A stretch of DNA of 64,000 bases from Rhodothalassiaceae bacterium (GTDB lineage Bacteria > Pseudomonadota > Alphaproteobacteria > Sphingomonadales > Rhodothalassiaceae): positions 1,341,491-1,405,490 of the forward strand of contig BPKC01000001.1 in assembly GCA_026004935.1 (NCBI GenBank). The letters run 5' to 3'. Below are positions 34,862 to 42,271 of this stretch, piece after piece. The notes below the pieces were generated by a model. It saw nothing but the letters and a program-made list of their open reading frames with translations, was not told where the DNA came from and did no database searches. The stretch's first letter is position 1. The number at the start of each line of letters is the position of its first letter. The translations under genes were made by a program, and so were the position numbers.

Positions 34862-35653
34862 ATGAAGGCCATCTTCCTAGATGATGCCGGAGTCACCGGG
34901 AGAAAACGGTCCTCTGACCAGCCTATTCTGTTGCTGGGCGGCATCATTCTTGATATTGATCGAATGCCGGATGTTCATCAGAGATTTGACGAGATCGTCA
35001 CCAGAACATTTAACAGCATATCTGGCGCCTCAATACCGGAAACTCATGCTCGACCAGAAATTCATGCACGGCCGATCGTCAGTGGAAAGATGCCTTTTGG
35101 CTCCCTTACTATGGATGAACGCTTAAAGATTTTTGAAGATGTCTATGACCTTATATCAGAGTACGACGGACATGTATGTTGCTTCGCATTCTTGAAGGAT
35201 AATTACATAATTGGTAAAGGTCATCCGTATCACATCGCCTTTCAGATTCTATGTGAGCGGATCGAAGAGTATCTTGAAAGCCTGAATGAGTATGCTCTCA
35301 TTTTTATGGACCGGAACTCCGAGGTCGAGCATGAGCTCGTGAGAAATTTGTCCTCTTTCAGAGCGCAGGGATTTGTTTGGGGAACGCCGCGTCGGGAGCG
35401 CGTGACACGAATCATTGGTGCCTTACACACTGTTGATTCCAAGCATGATACCTTCATTCAGATTGCTGATTTGGTCGTCTATGGTCTTTATCAGATGGAA
35501 ACGTTGCAAGATGTGGCCATCGATCATGAAAAAGGGGAATCAAAGAATTCCATAACACTTTGCCTGAGAACGAGAATAAGGGACATATTTCTCCAGAAAA
35601 TTGAGAAAAGAATTTGTATCAGGCGTCGTTGGCCTGAGCATCCGTTCATTTGA
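34862..35653 (+). CDS. DUF3800 protein, probably horizontally acquired
   Basis: 263 aa. The N-terminus KAIFLDDAGVTG fits the DUF3800 start (IYIDESGxxG), and the C-terminal QIADLVVYGLYQ fits its second conserved acidic motif. DUF3800 proteins are predicted RNase H-like, metal-dependent nuclease-type folds often found in mobile or defence regions; the activity is not established. Base composition and codon use are strikingly A+T-rich against the neighbours (for example ATA, AGA and TTT codons). It sits directly after ilvA and before a 255-base A+T-rich gap, so the insertion probably spans about 34845-35870. Confidence 0.8.
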   Translation: MKAIFLDDAGVTGRKRSSDQPILLLGGIILDIDRMPDVHQRFDEIVTRTFNSISGASIPETHARPEIHARPIVSGKMPFGSLTMDERLKIFEDVYDLISEYDGHVCCFAFLKDNYIIGKGHPYHIAFQILCERIEEYLESLNEYALIFMDRNSEVEHELVRNLSSFRAQGFVWGTPRRERVTRIIGALHTVDSKHDTFIQIADLVVYGLYQMETLQDVAIDHEKGESKNSITLCLRTRIRDIFLQKIEKRICIRRRWPEHPFI

Positions 35654-35908
35654 TGGGTAAGGAACCGGATTTTTAGGGATGGGTGCCGATTTTATCCGAC
35701 ATTCCGGGTTCCGAGAATGATTATAATTAAAAAGAGCCAACCAAGGCCTCGAAGGCTGGGGCTCACAAAGGGCGAACCCGCTCTTGGCTGGCTGTACCTC
35801 GTATGCCACATTTCGCCCGTGGCGCGCAAGGGCCTGCTGCTGGGGGCTAGGATGGCGGCGCCACGCGCATGGTGTGCTGATCAGTGCGTGCGCCGCAGGG
35901 GCCGGATC
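35654..35908. other. A+T-rich remainder of the DUF3800 insertion
   Basis: No gene is supported. The stretch to about 35870 keeps the low G+C content. It contains inverted matches such as GAGCC and GGCTC around AGGCCTCGAAGGCT (about 35733-35763). No transposase, integrase or clear target duplication was recognised. Confidence 0.4.
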
Positions 35909-37189
35909 CTACCGTCCCCGGTAGCGGCTGGCGGGGAAGACGAGGCGGGTGACGTGTCCGCGCGCGCGCTTTTTCGTGCGGCCGGCGGGCGGCTCCGGTT
36001 CGTCCAGCTCCATGTGCCCGCCGTGGAGCTCGATATAGGCCTTGGCCATGGGAAGTCCGGCGGTGAGCCGGCGCGTGGGCGCGCTGTAGACGTCCGCCTC
36101 CTCCTCGAGCGCCGCCACCGCGCGTTCGACATCCGCCAGTTCCAGGCGCGGTCCCGCGTCCTCCACCGCAAGGAAGACGCCGCCGTCGCCGCTGCGGCCG
36201 ATGCGGCAGCGGATGGGCGTGCCCGGCGGGGCGGCGCGCAGCGCGTTGTCGAAGAGCGCCTCCGTCATCTTTTCGACGAGCTCGGGATCCGCCAGCACGG
36301 GCCCGATGCCCGCCTCCACGGCGAACAGGACCCGGCCCATGTCTTCGGCGCGCAGGAAGCGCTTCGTGACCCGCCGCACGAGGGCCTCCAGATGCACCTC
36401 CTCGTCCTTGACGGCGAAGCGCTGGGGATCGTCGGCGACGGCGGCGGCCAGCATGTCCTCGATGCGGAACAGCAGCTCGCGGCCGGCGGCATGGATGTCG
36501 CGCGCATAGGCGGCGCGCTGCGCCGCGTCCAGTTTCATGAGGGCTTCGTTCTGGAGGATCTCTGACAGGCCCAGGATGCCGTTGAGCGGCGTGCGCAGAT
36601 CATGGCTCAGCCGCGCCAGCATGCGCTCGCGTGCCGCGCGCACCGCCAGAAGCTCCGCGGTCAGCGCCTCGATCTGCGCCTCGAGATCTGCGCCCAGGGG
36701 ATGCACCACGAGCACGTAGCGCAGCGGCGTGCCGCGGCCGCCGAAGGGGCGGAAGACGAGGCGGCACGGCAGCGGACGGCCGTCGCCGTCCTGAAGACGC
36801 CCTTCGGCGGTGAAGGCCTGGTGGCGAATCAGCGCCCGGCGCAGACCCTGCGCGTCGCCCAGCCCGCCGCGCGCGAACAGCGCCAGCACGTTGCGGCCGA
36901 CGAGCGTGCGCTTGTCGCGCGGCTTCAGGCCCAGGATCCGCAGGGCCGCCGGATTGCAGTCGCTGACGGTCAGCGCGTGAGTCGCGAGATCCAGGTCGAG
37001 GATGAAGATGGGCGCGAGGGACTCCTCGAAGATGGCGTCGAACAGACCGATGCCCGCCGCCCGCACCTCCGCCCGCGGGATCTCGAGCGGTTTGAAACGG
37101 ATCGCATCATCCTGCGGCGGGGGAGCCACGCGCGGTCCCTCCCTTGCCAGACCTTGCCGAAGAAGCCGGCCGGGCATCCGGCCGCTCAC
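35909..37189 (-). CDS. PAS-domain histidine kinase with degenerate ATP-binding domain
   Basis: 426 aa, soluble. PAS domain at about 45-165, a coiled coil at about 165-190, and an intact H-box SHDLRTPLNGI with H196, close to DivJ/PleC-type kinases. In the catalytic domain the N-box remains (FDNALRA, N315) and a D344 (EDAGP) is kept, but the glycine-rich G2 box is missing: TAGLPMAK stands where GTGLGLA is expected. The protein may bind ATP poorly and act as a phosphatase or scaffold. GTG start at 37189, or ATG at 37177. No response regulator is adjacent. It is divergent from the SCP2 gene. Confidence 0.8.
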   Translation of the reverse strand: MSGRMPGRLLRQGLAREGPRVAPPPQDDAIRFKPLEIPRAEVRAAGIGLFDAIFEESLAPIFILDLDLATHALTVSDCNPAALRILGLKPRDKRTLVGRNVLALFARGGLGDAQGLRRALIRHQAFTAEGRLQDGDGRPLPCRLVFRPFGGRGTPLRYVLVVHPLGADLEAQIEALTAELLAVRAARERMLARLSHDLRTPLNGILGLSEILQNEALMKLDAAQRAAYARDIHAAGRELLFRIEDMLAAAVADDPQRFAVKDEEVHLEALVRRVTKRFLRAEDMGRVLFAVEAGIGPVLADPELVEKMTEALFDNALRAAPPGTPIRCRIGRSGDGGVFLAVEDAGPRLELADVERAVAALEEEADVYSAPTRRLTAGLPMAKAYIELHGGHMELDEPEPPAGRTKKRARGHVTRLVFPASRYRGR

Positions 37190-37309
37190 CGATTGGGCGC
37201 CAATATGGTTTCAGCTTTCTTAAGGCCGATCAAGCGGTCAGGCCGCCGCAGCCGGCGGCGCGCCGCGCGGGGCGCGGGAGGCCTCTTGTTTCCGGCGGCA
37301 CGCGCGGGC

Positions 37310-37337
37310 TTGCCACGGGGTGTGGAGCTGCTAGTCT
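37310..37337 (+). promoter_or_regulatory. Sigma-70-type promoter upstream of the SCP2 gene
   Basis: TTGCCA and TAGTCT are separated by 16 bases, in the 216-base divergent gap and about 69 bases before the ATG. Confidence 0.4.
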
Positions 37338-37405
37338 CGCACGGGCCGCGGATGATCGCGGCCGGGCAGCGACGAAGAATGCATCAGGACGGGAGATCAC
37401 AAGCC

Positions 37406-37699
37406 ATGGGGATCGAGGATCTGACGGAGGCCGTGCGCGCGCGCGTGGGCGGGGCGTCCATCGGCGGCGTGCTGAAGTTCGACCTGGGGGAGGCGGGCGT
37501 CATCCGCATCGACGGCACCCAGACGCCGGCGGTGGTGGACAACACCGACGGTCCGGCCGACTGCACCATCAAGGTGGCCGAAAGCGACTTCCGCGAGATC
37601 ATGGAGGGCAAGCAGAACGCGCAGATGGCCTTCATGATGGGCAAGCTCAAGATCGAGGGCAACATGGGGCTGGCCATGCAACTGGCCGGCTCGCTGTAG
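37406..37699 (+). CDS. SCP2 sterol-carrier domain protein
   Basis: 97 aa, a stand-alone SCP2 domain. Signature elements are GVLKFDLGEAGVIRIDG, the glycine-rich TDGPADCTIKVAESDFREI and the C-terminal MMGKLKIEGNMGLAMQL. These proteins bind fatty acyl-CoA or other lipids in a hydrophobic tunnel. It lies 65 bases upstream of an acyl-CoA dehydrogenase on the same strand, consistent with lipid metabolism. GGGAG lies about eight bases ahead of the ATG. Confidence 0.9.
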   Translation: MGIEDLTEAVRARVGGASIGGVLKFDLGEAGVIRIDGTQTPAVVDNTDGPADCTIKVAESDFREIMEGKQNAQMAFMMGKLKIEGNMGLAMQLAGSL

Positions 37700-37764
37700 G
37701 CGGCGCCGTCCCCCGCTCGGGCGGGCGAGCACGCCGCACCGGCCGCGGCGCAGGAGGCGGAACC

Positions 37765-38961
37765 ATGGATCTGGAATTCGGCCCGGAGCTCGAGGCCTTT
37801 CGCGAGGAGGTGCGCGGCTTTTTCGCCTCCGCGCTGCCCGCCGACATCCGCGACAGGATGGAGCGCGGCGTGCCGCTCGGCAAGGACGACATCGTCCGCT
37901 GGCAGCGGATCCTCTACGAGAAGGGCTGGATCGCCCCCCATTGGCCGAAGGAGTACGGCGGCTGCGGCTGGGACGCGGCGCGCCAGTACATCTTCCATGT
38001 CGAGATGGGGCTGGCCGGCGCCCCGCGGCCGATTCCCTTCGGGCTCAACATGGTGGGCCCGGTGATCTACACCTTCGGCACCGAGGAGCAGAAGGCCTTC
38101 CACCTGCCGCGCATCCTGCGCTCGGAGATCTGGTGGGCCCAGGGCTTCTCGGAGCCGGGAGCGGGCTCGGATCTCGCCGCGCTCGCCACCAGCGCCCGGC
38201 GCGAGGGCGACGAATACGTCATCAACGGCACGAAGCTGTGGACCACCATGGCCCACTGGGCGGACTGGATCTTCGTGCTGGCGCGCACCTCGCGCGAGGA
38301 AAAGCCGCAGCAGGGCATCACCTTCCTGCTCGTCGACATGAAGACGCCGGGAATCAAGGTGAGCCCCATCATCACCATCGACGGCTTCCACCACGTCAAC
38401 GAGGTGAGCTTCTCGGATGTGCGGGTGCCGGTGGCGAACCGCGTCGGCGAGGAGGGCAGGGGCTGGAGCATCGCCAAGTTCCTGCTCGCCAACGAACGCC
38501 AGGCGATCGCGGACATTGGCTCCAAGAAGCGGATGCTCGCGCGCCTGAGAAAGCTGCTCGATGCCGTGACGGCGCAGGGAAGGCCGCTGTCGGCCGATCC
38601 CGCCTGGCGGCGCCGGCTCGCGGCGCTCGAGGCCGACGTGCTGGCGCTGGAGTTCACCGAGCTCAGATACCTCGATCTGCAGCTGCGCGGCGAGGCGCGC
38701 GGCATCGAGCCCTCGATCCTCAAGGTCCGCGGCACGGAGCTGCAGCAGGCGCTCTCGGAATTCGCGATGGACATTCTCGGCCGCTACGCCCTCGCCTATC
38801 CGGAAGGATATGGCGAGGAGGGGCGCAACCTGCCGGAGATCGGGCCGCAGGGCACGCCGGGCATCATCCAGCACTTCCTGTTCTCGCGCGCCGCGACGAT
38901 CTACGGCGGCTCGAACGAGATCCAGCGCAACATTCTCGCCAAGATGCTGCTCGCGGCCTGA
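37765..38961 (+). CDS. Acyl-CoA dehydrogenase
   Basis: 398 aa flavoprotein. The N-terminal helical domain leads to the beta-barrel with FSEPGAGSDLAAL and KLWTTMAHWADWIFVL, typical of FAD-binding. The C-terminal YGGSNEIQRNILAK is the FAD/electron-transfer signature. It matches the long, 380-410-residue branch whose members act on bulky or branched substrates, not the short-chain butyryl type. Substrate is unknown; the nearby SCP2 gene suggests a lipid or steroid-like ligand. It is not clearly part of the leucine operon. Confidence 0.9.
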   Translation: MDLEFGPELEAFREEVRGFFASALPADIRDRMERGVPLGKDDIVRWQRILYEKGWIAPHWPKEYGGCGWDAARQYIFHVEMGLAGAPRPIPFGLNMVGPVIYTFGTEEQKAFHLPRILRSEIWWAQGFSEPGAGSDLAALATSARREGDEYVINGTKLWTTMAHWADWIFVLARTSREEKPQQGITFLLVDMKTPGIKVSPIITIDGFHHVNEVSFSDVRVPVANRVGEEGRGWSIAKFLLANERQAIADIGSKKRMLARLRKLLDAVTAQGRPLSADPAWRRRLAALEADVLALEFTELRYLDLQLRGEARGIEPSILKVRGTELQQALSEFAMDILGRYALAYPEGYGEEGRNLPEIGPQGTPGIIQHFLFSRAATIYGGSNEIQRNILAKMLLAA

Positions 38962-39044
38962 TCCCTGTCCTGCCGCCGGCGGCCTTGACGGCGCGACGCG
39001 TCTGCCCCTAGGCGTGCGGCATGCGGCAAGGCGAGGGGCGGGCG

Positions 39045-39551
39045 ATGGACCGGCTCGGCAGCATCCTGAAGATCGCGATCCTGCTCAGCATCGCCGTGCT
39101 GCTGCTCGGCGGCGTGATGCTCATTCTCGGCCCCGAGCGGATCGCGGACTGGATTCCCCGCCGCCCGCTGCCGGAGATGGATCTGCGCGCGCTGCCGGAC
39201 GACAAGCCCGGCGTGCTCGCCTGCACGCCCGGGCTGTGTGCGCCGGAGACGATCGACATCGCGATCGAGCCGCTCGACCTTCCCGCAGACGAGCTGCGCC
39301 GCCGGCTGCTCGCCTTCGTCGACGGCTCGCCCGAGATCGTGCTGATCGACATCTCTCCGGACGGCCGCCAGTGGCGCTTTCGCGTGAGCGTGCCGGGCGA
39401 GCCGGTGCCCGATGTCGTGGTCGTGCGGCTGGACGCGCGCGCGGACGGGCGCACGGGGCTCGCCATCTACAGCACCGCCATGGGCTGGGACACGGACCGC
39501 GCGCGCCAGGAACGGCGCGTGCGGCGCTGGCTCGCGATTCTCCAGCCCTAG
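39045..39551 (+). CDS. Membrane-anchored DUF1499-like protein
   Basis: 168 aa from the ATG at 39045 (GAGGGG ahead); an in-frame start at 39021 is possible. One N-terminal hydrophobic segment (about 8-28) anchors a periplasmic domain. The C-terminal part ends in VVVVRLDARADGR and RQERRVRRWLAIL, resembling DUF1499 proteins; similarity is weak. Two cysteines (LACTPGLC) may form a disulfide. A -35/-10 pair TTGACG-N18-TAGGCG lies just upstream. No specific function can be given. Confidence 0.55.
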   Translation: MDRLGSILKIAILLSIAVLLLGGVMLILGPERIADWIPRRPLPEMDLRALPDDKPGVLACTPGLCAPETIDIAIEPLDLPADELRRRLLAFVDGSPEIVLIDISPDGRQWRFRVSVPGEPVPDVVVVRLDARADGRTGLAIYSTAMGWDTDRARQERRVRRWLAILQP

Positions 39552-39660
39552 GCGTCCGCCCGCGGCGAGCGCGGCTTTTGTCGAAAAGACGCGGCAAAGC
39601 CCGCGGATGCCGCAACCGATCCTTTACGCCCGCTGCGACAGCTTCGGCGTGCGCGGGAGC

Positions 39661-39689
39661 TTGGCATGGCGGCAGGCAGGGCCTAGGAT
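39661..39689 (+). promoter_or_regulatory. Promoter very close to the start codon (leaderless candidate)
   Basis: TTGGCA and TAGGAT are separated by 17 bases. The -10 ends nine bases before the ATG at 39699, so the transcript would begin at or next to the start codon, and no ribosome site is visible. Confidence 0.45.
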
Positions 39690-39698
39690 CATCGCGTC

Positions 39699-40268
39699 AT
39701 GAGGAAGGGATCGAGGCGGAGAGGCATCGGGCGGCGCGGCGGGTTCGCCTTCGCCGCGGGCGCCCTGTGCGCGCTGCTCGCCGGCGTCCATCCGGCCGCG
39801 GCGGCCGACGGGGCGGATGGTCCGGCGGCCGGCGCAGCAGCGGCGCCCCCGTGTCTGACCGGCGCGGAGCGCGACGGCTGGCAGGTGCGGGTGCTCCAGA
39901 CCCAGCTCATGGTGGCGGCGCTGTCCTGCCGGGGCAGCCGGGAGGCCGGCCATGTCGGTCTCTACAACGCGCTGGTGAAGGCCCGGCGCGCGGAGCTGCG
40001 CGCGGCGGCCGACGGCTTCCGACGCGCGGTGGCGCGCACCGCCGGGCCCCGGGCGCTCGATCGCGAGGTCACGGCCATCGCCAATGACGTCACGCGGGCG
40101 GCTCTCGAGCGGCCGGACTTCTGCGAACGGGCGGCCGCCCTCGCGCGCGCGATCGCACAGGCGCCCGAGGCGCCGCTCGTCACCTTCGTGCGGCTGATGC
40201 CGGTGCGCATTCCGCTGCCTGCGGCTTCATGCGCGGGCGGGGACGGCCTCGTCGCCGCCAACGACTAG
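39699..40268 (+). CDS. Secreted protein of unknown function
   Basis: 189 aa with an arginine-rich N-terminus and signal peptide (about 15-37, cleavage near AAA). The mature part has four cysteines (PPCLTG, LSCRG, DFCER, ASCAG) that could form two disulfides. The core VLQTQLMVAALSCRG, YNALVKARR is one I associate with a conserved but uncharacterised alphaproteobacterial family. It is convergent with flhG, with 35 bases and a strong hairpin between them. Confidence 0.75.
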   Translation: MRKGSRRRGIGRRGGFAFAAGALCALLAGVHPAAAADGADGPAAGAAAAPPCLTGAERDGWQVRVLQTQLMVAALSCRGSREAGHVGLYNALVKARRAELRAAADGFRRAVARTAGPRALDREVTAIANDVTRAALERPDFCERAAALARAIAQAPEAPLVTFVRLMPVRIPLPAASCAGGDGLVAAND

Positions 40269-40275
40269 CGCCGGC

Positions 40276-40303
40276 GGCGGCCGCCCGGCGCGGGTCGGCC
40301 GCC
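40276..40303. terminator. Hairpin in the convergent gap before flhG
   Basis: GGCGGCCG pairs with CGGCCGCC around 12 bases and fills the gap between two converging genes. It can serve either direction. No T-run on either side. Confidence 0.4.
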
Positions 40304-41092
40304 TCACGCCGGGGCGGGTTCGGCGGCGAGCAGCGTCTCGGCGAGCGCCTGGACGGCCTCGCCCGCCTCGCTCTGGGGAAAGCGCGAGAGCAGAGGCGCC
40401 TGCATCCGGATCGCCTCGCGCACGCGCCGGTCATCCGGGATGATGCCGGCAAGTTCCGGATCATGGCGCAGGAAGGTCTGGCAGACCTTGCGCAGCGCCT
40501 GCCAGGTCCGCTCGCCCTCCTTGCGGTTCTTCGCCATGTTCACGACGACGCGGATGTCGGCATCCGGCCGGCGCTGGTGGAGCACCTTGATGTAGGCATA
40601 GGCGTCGGTAAGCGAGGTCGGATCGGGGGTCAGCACGACCAGCACCGTGCCGCGGTGCTGGGAGAGGAGCGTCACCCCCGGCTCGATCCCGGCCGCGAGA
40701 TCGAGAAGCACACGGTCGTAGCGCCCCGCGGCATCGATCAGCCTCTGTCTGAGCGCCAGCAGGGCACCCGTCTCCAGCCCGGCGAGCAGCCCGGAGCCCG
40801 ACTTGCCCGCGAGCACGTCCAGCCGGCCTGGGGAGGGCGTGCCGTCCAGCGGCACGGGCGCGGCCGCCTCGTGGATCGCCATGCGCCCGTCCAGCACGTC
40901 GCCGAGATCATGGGCCGGGGTGAGGCCCAGCTGGATGTCGACATTGGCCAGCCCCAGATCGCCGTCGAACAGCAGCACCCGGCGCCCCCGGCGCGCGAGC
41001 GCATGCGCGAGCGTGATCGCGAACCAGGTCTTGCCCACGCCGCCCTTGCCGCTTGCGATCGTGATCAGTCTGCGCTCGTTGTCCGCCATCAT
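40304..41092 (-). CDS. flhG: FlhG (MinD-like flagellar number regulator)
   Basis: 262 aa. Deviant Walker A SGKGGVGKT (14-22), DGDLGLANVD (switch I), and the family LGLTP segment, followed by the FlhG-type C-terminal half. FlhG binds FlhF and regulates flagellum number. Its ATG overlaps the flhF stop by four bases (ATGA), so they are translationally coupled. It is the last gene of the nine-gene flagellar operon. Confidence 0.92.
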   Translation of the reverse strand: MMADNERRLITIASGKGGVGKTWFAITLAHALARRGRRVLLFDGDLGLANVDIQLGLTPAHDLGDVLDGRMAIHEAAAPVPLDGTPSPGRLDVLAGKSGSGLLAGLETGALLALRQRLIDAAGRYDRVLLDLAAGIEPGVTLLSQHRGTVLVVLTPDPTSLTDAYAYIKVLHQRRPDADIRVVVNMAKNRKEGERTWQALRKVCQTFLRHDPELAGIIPDDRRVREAIRMQAPLLSRFPQSEAGEAVQALAETLLAAEPAPA

Positions 41093-42228
41093 CCGCTCAC
41101 CTTCACCAGGGTTTCGCGACTCTCTTCGCCGTTGCGCACCGCCCTGCCGGAGCCGGCGGACGGCCTGGCCGTCCTCGGGATCCGGGCGAACAGCTCCGCC
41201 AGCCGCCAGGGCGAGGGCGGCACGATGGCATCCGCCAGCCAGGGGCTCGCGCTCCAGCCCGTGAGCGCAAGCTGGCCGCCGCGCGCGGCCGTCAGCACCG
41301 CCGCCAGCCGCCGCACGCCGTCGAGCCGCGTCATGACGAGGCGGCGCGCACCGAGCTCCGCGAAGATCCGCGCGACGTCGGCCGCCTCCATCGGGTCCAT
41401 GCCGGCCGGCAGCACGAGCAGCGGATCCACGGGCACCGCCTTCAGAAAGCCGGCAAGCCGGCCCAGCTCGTCCATGTCGAAGGGATTGACCCCGAAGCTG
41501 TCGATCAGCACCAGGTCCACGCGCGCCTGGCCCGTCGCGCGGATCGCCTCTCCGGCGAGTTTCGCAAGCCGCTCGGGCGCGTCCGCGACCGCGAGCGGCA
41601 GCTCCATGCGCCCGGCATAGGTCTCAAGCTGCTGGACGCCGCCGGACTTCCAGGTGTCGGTCGTGATCAGCCTGACGCGGTGCCCGAACAGCAGGCTTTC
41701 GGCCGCGAGCTTGGCGGCGGTGACCGTCTTGCCCGCGCCGGGCGGTCCGACGAGGAAGAGCGGCCGGCTCGCCGGAAGCGTCAGCGGCTGGAAGCGCACG
41801 AGCGCCTCGAAGGCCTTGGCCAGCGCATCGACGAGGCCGAGCCCGCTGCGGCTGGTCGCGATCTCCGCCACCCGCTCGCCGAGCTCGAAGGGCAGGCCGT
41901 GGTGGGTGATCACCGCCTTCAGCTCGCCGGCATCGAAGCCGTCCGGCCGCCGCCGCCGGCGGGCCGCGGGCGTGCCGGCGCGATCCCCGTGGGCGGGCGG
42001 GGGCGCCGCGGTGGTCGCGGGCGCCTCGACCGCCGCGGGATCCGGCAGGCGGGGCTCGGCGGGCGGCGGGACGGGATAGGCGCCGTCGTCCACGGCCGCC
42101 GTCACCCTGACGCCGCCGAGCCGCTTGCCCTGCTCGACGGAGACGATGATGGCATCGGGCCCGAGGCTGCGCCGCACCTCGGCCATGACCGTCTTCATGT
42201 CTCTGCCGGTGAAGGTCTTGAGCCGCAT
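41089..42228 (-). CDS. flhF: FlhF (SRP-type GTPase for flagellar placement)
   Basis: 379 aa. The N-terminal FlhF/B-like segment (MRLKTFTGRDMKTVMAEVRR) is followed by a proline-rich variable linker (50-95), then the SRP-GTPase NG domain with P-loop GPPGAGKTVTAAKLA (about 160), TTDTWKSGGVQQL and the TRLDG guanine-specificity motif. It recruits the first flagellar components to the cell pole. Coupled to flhG downstream and 43 bases after flhA. Confidence 0.93.
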   Translation of the reverse strand: MRLKTFTGRDMKTVMAEVRRSLGPDAIIVSVEQGKRLGGVRVTAAVDDGAYPVPPPAEPRLPDPAAVEAPATTAAPPPAHGDRAGTPAARRRRRPDGFDAGELKAVITHHGLPFELGERVAEIATSRSGLGLVDALAKAFEALVRFQPLTLPASRPLFLVGPPGAGKTVTAAKLAAESLLFGHRVRLITTDTWKSGGVQQLETYAGRMELPLAVADAPERLAKLAGEAIRATGQARVDLVLIDSFGVNPFDMDELGRLAGFLKAVPVDPLLVLPAGMDPMEAADVARIFAELGARRLVMTRLDGVRRLAAVLTAARGGQLALTGWSASPWLADAIVPPSPWRLAELFARIPRTARPSAGSGRAVRNGEESRETLVKVSG

Positions 42229-42271
42229 CTGCCGCCTGCCGCCCCTGTCCCTTGCGCCCGCCCGCGCCGCC

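Noticed and set aside
35540-35809. 89-aa minus-strand ORF in the A+T-rich gap
   Set aside because: It overlaps the DUF3800 end and has no ribosome site or recognisable domain.
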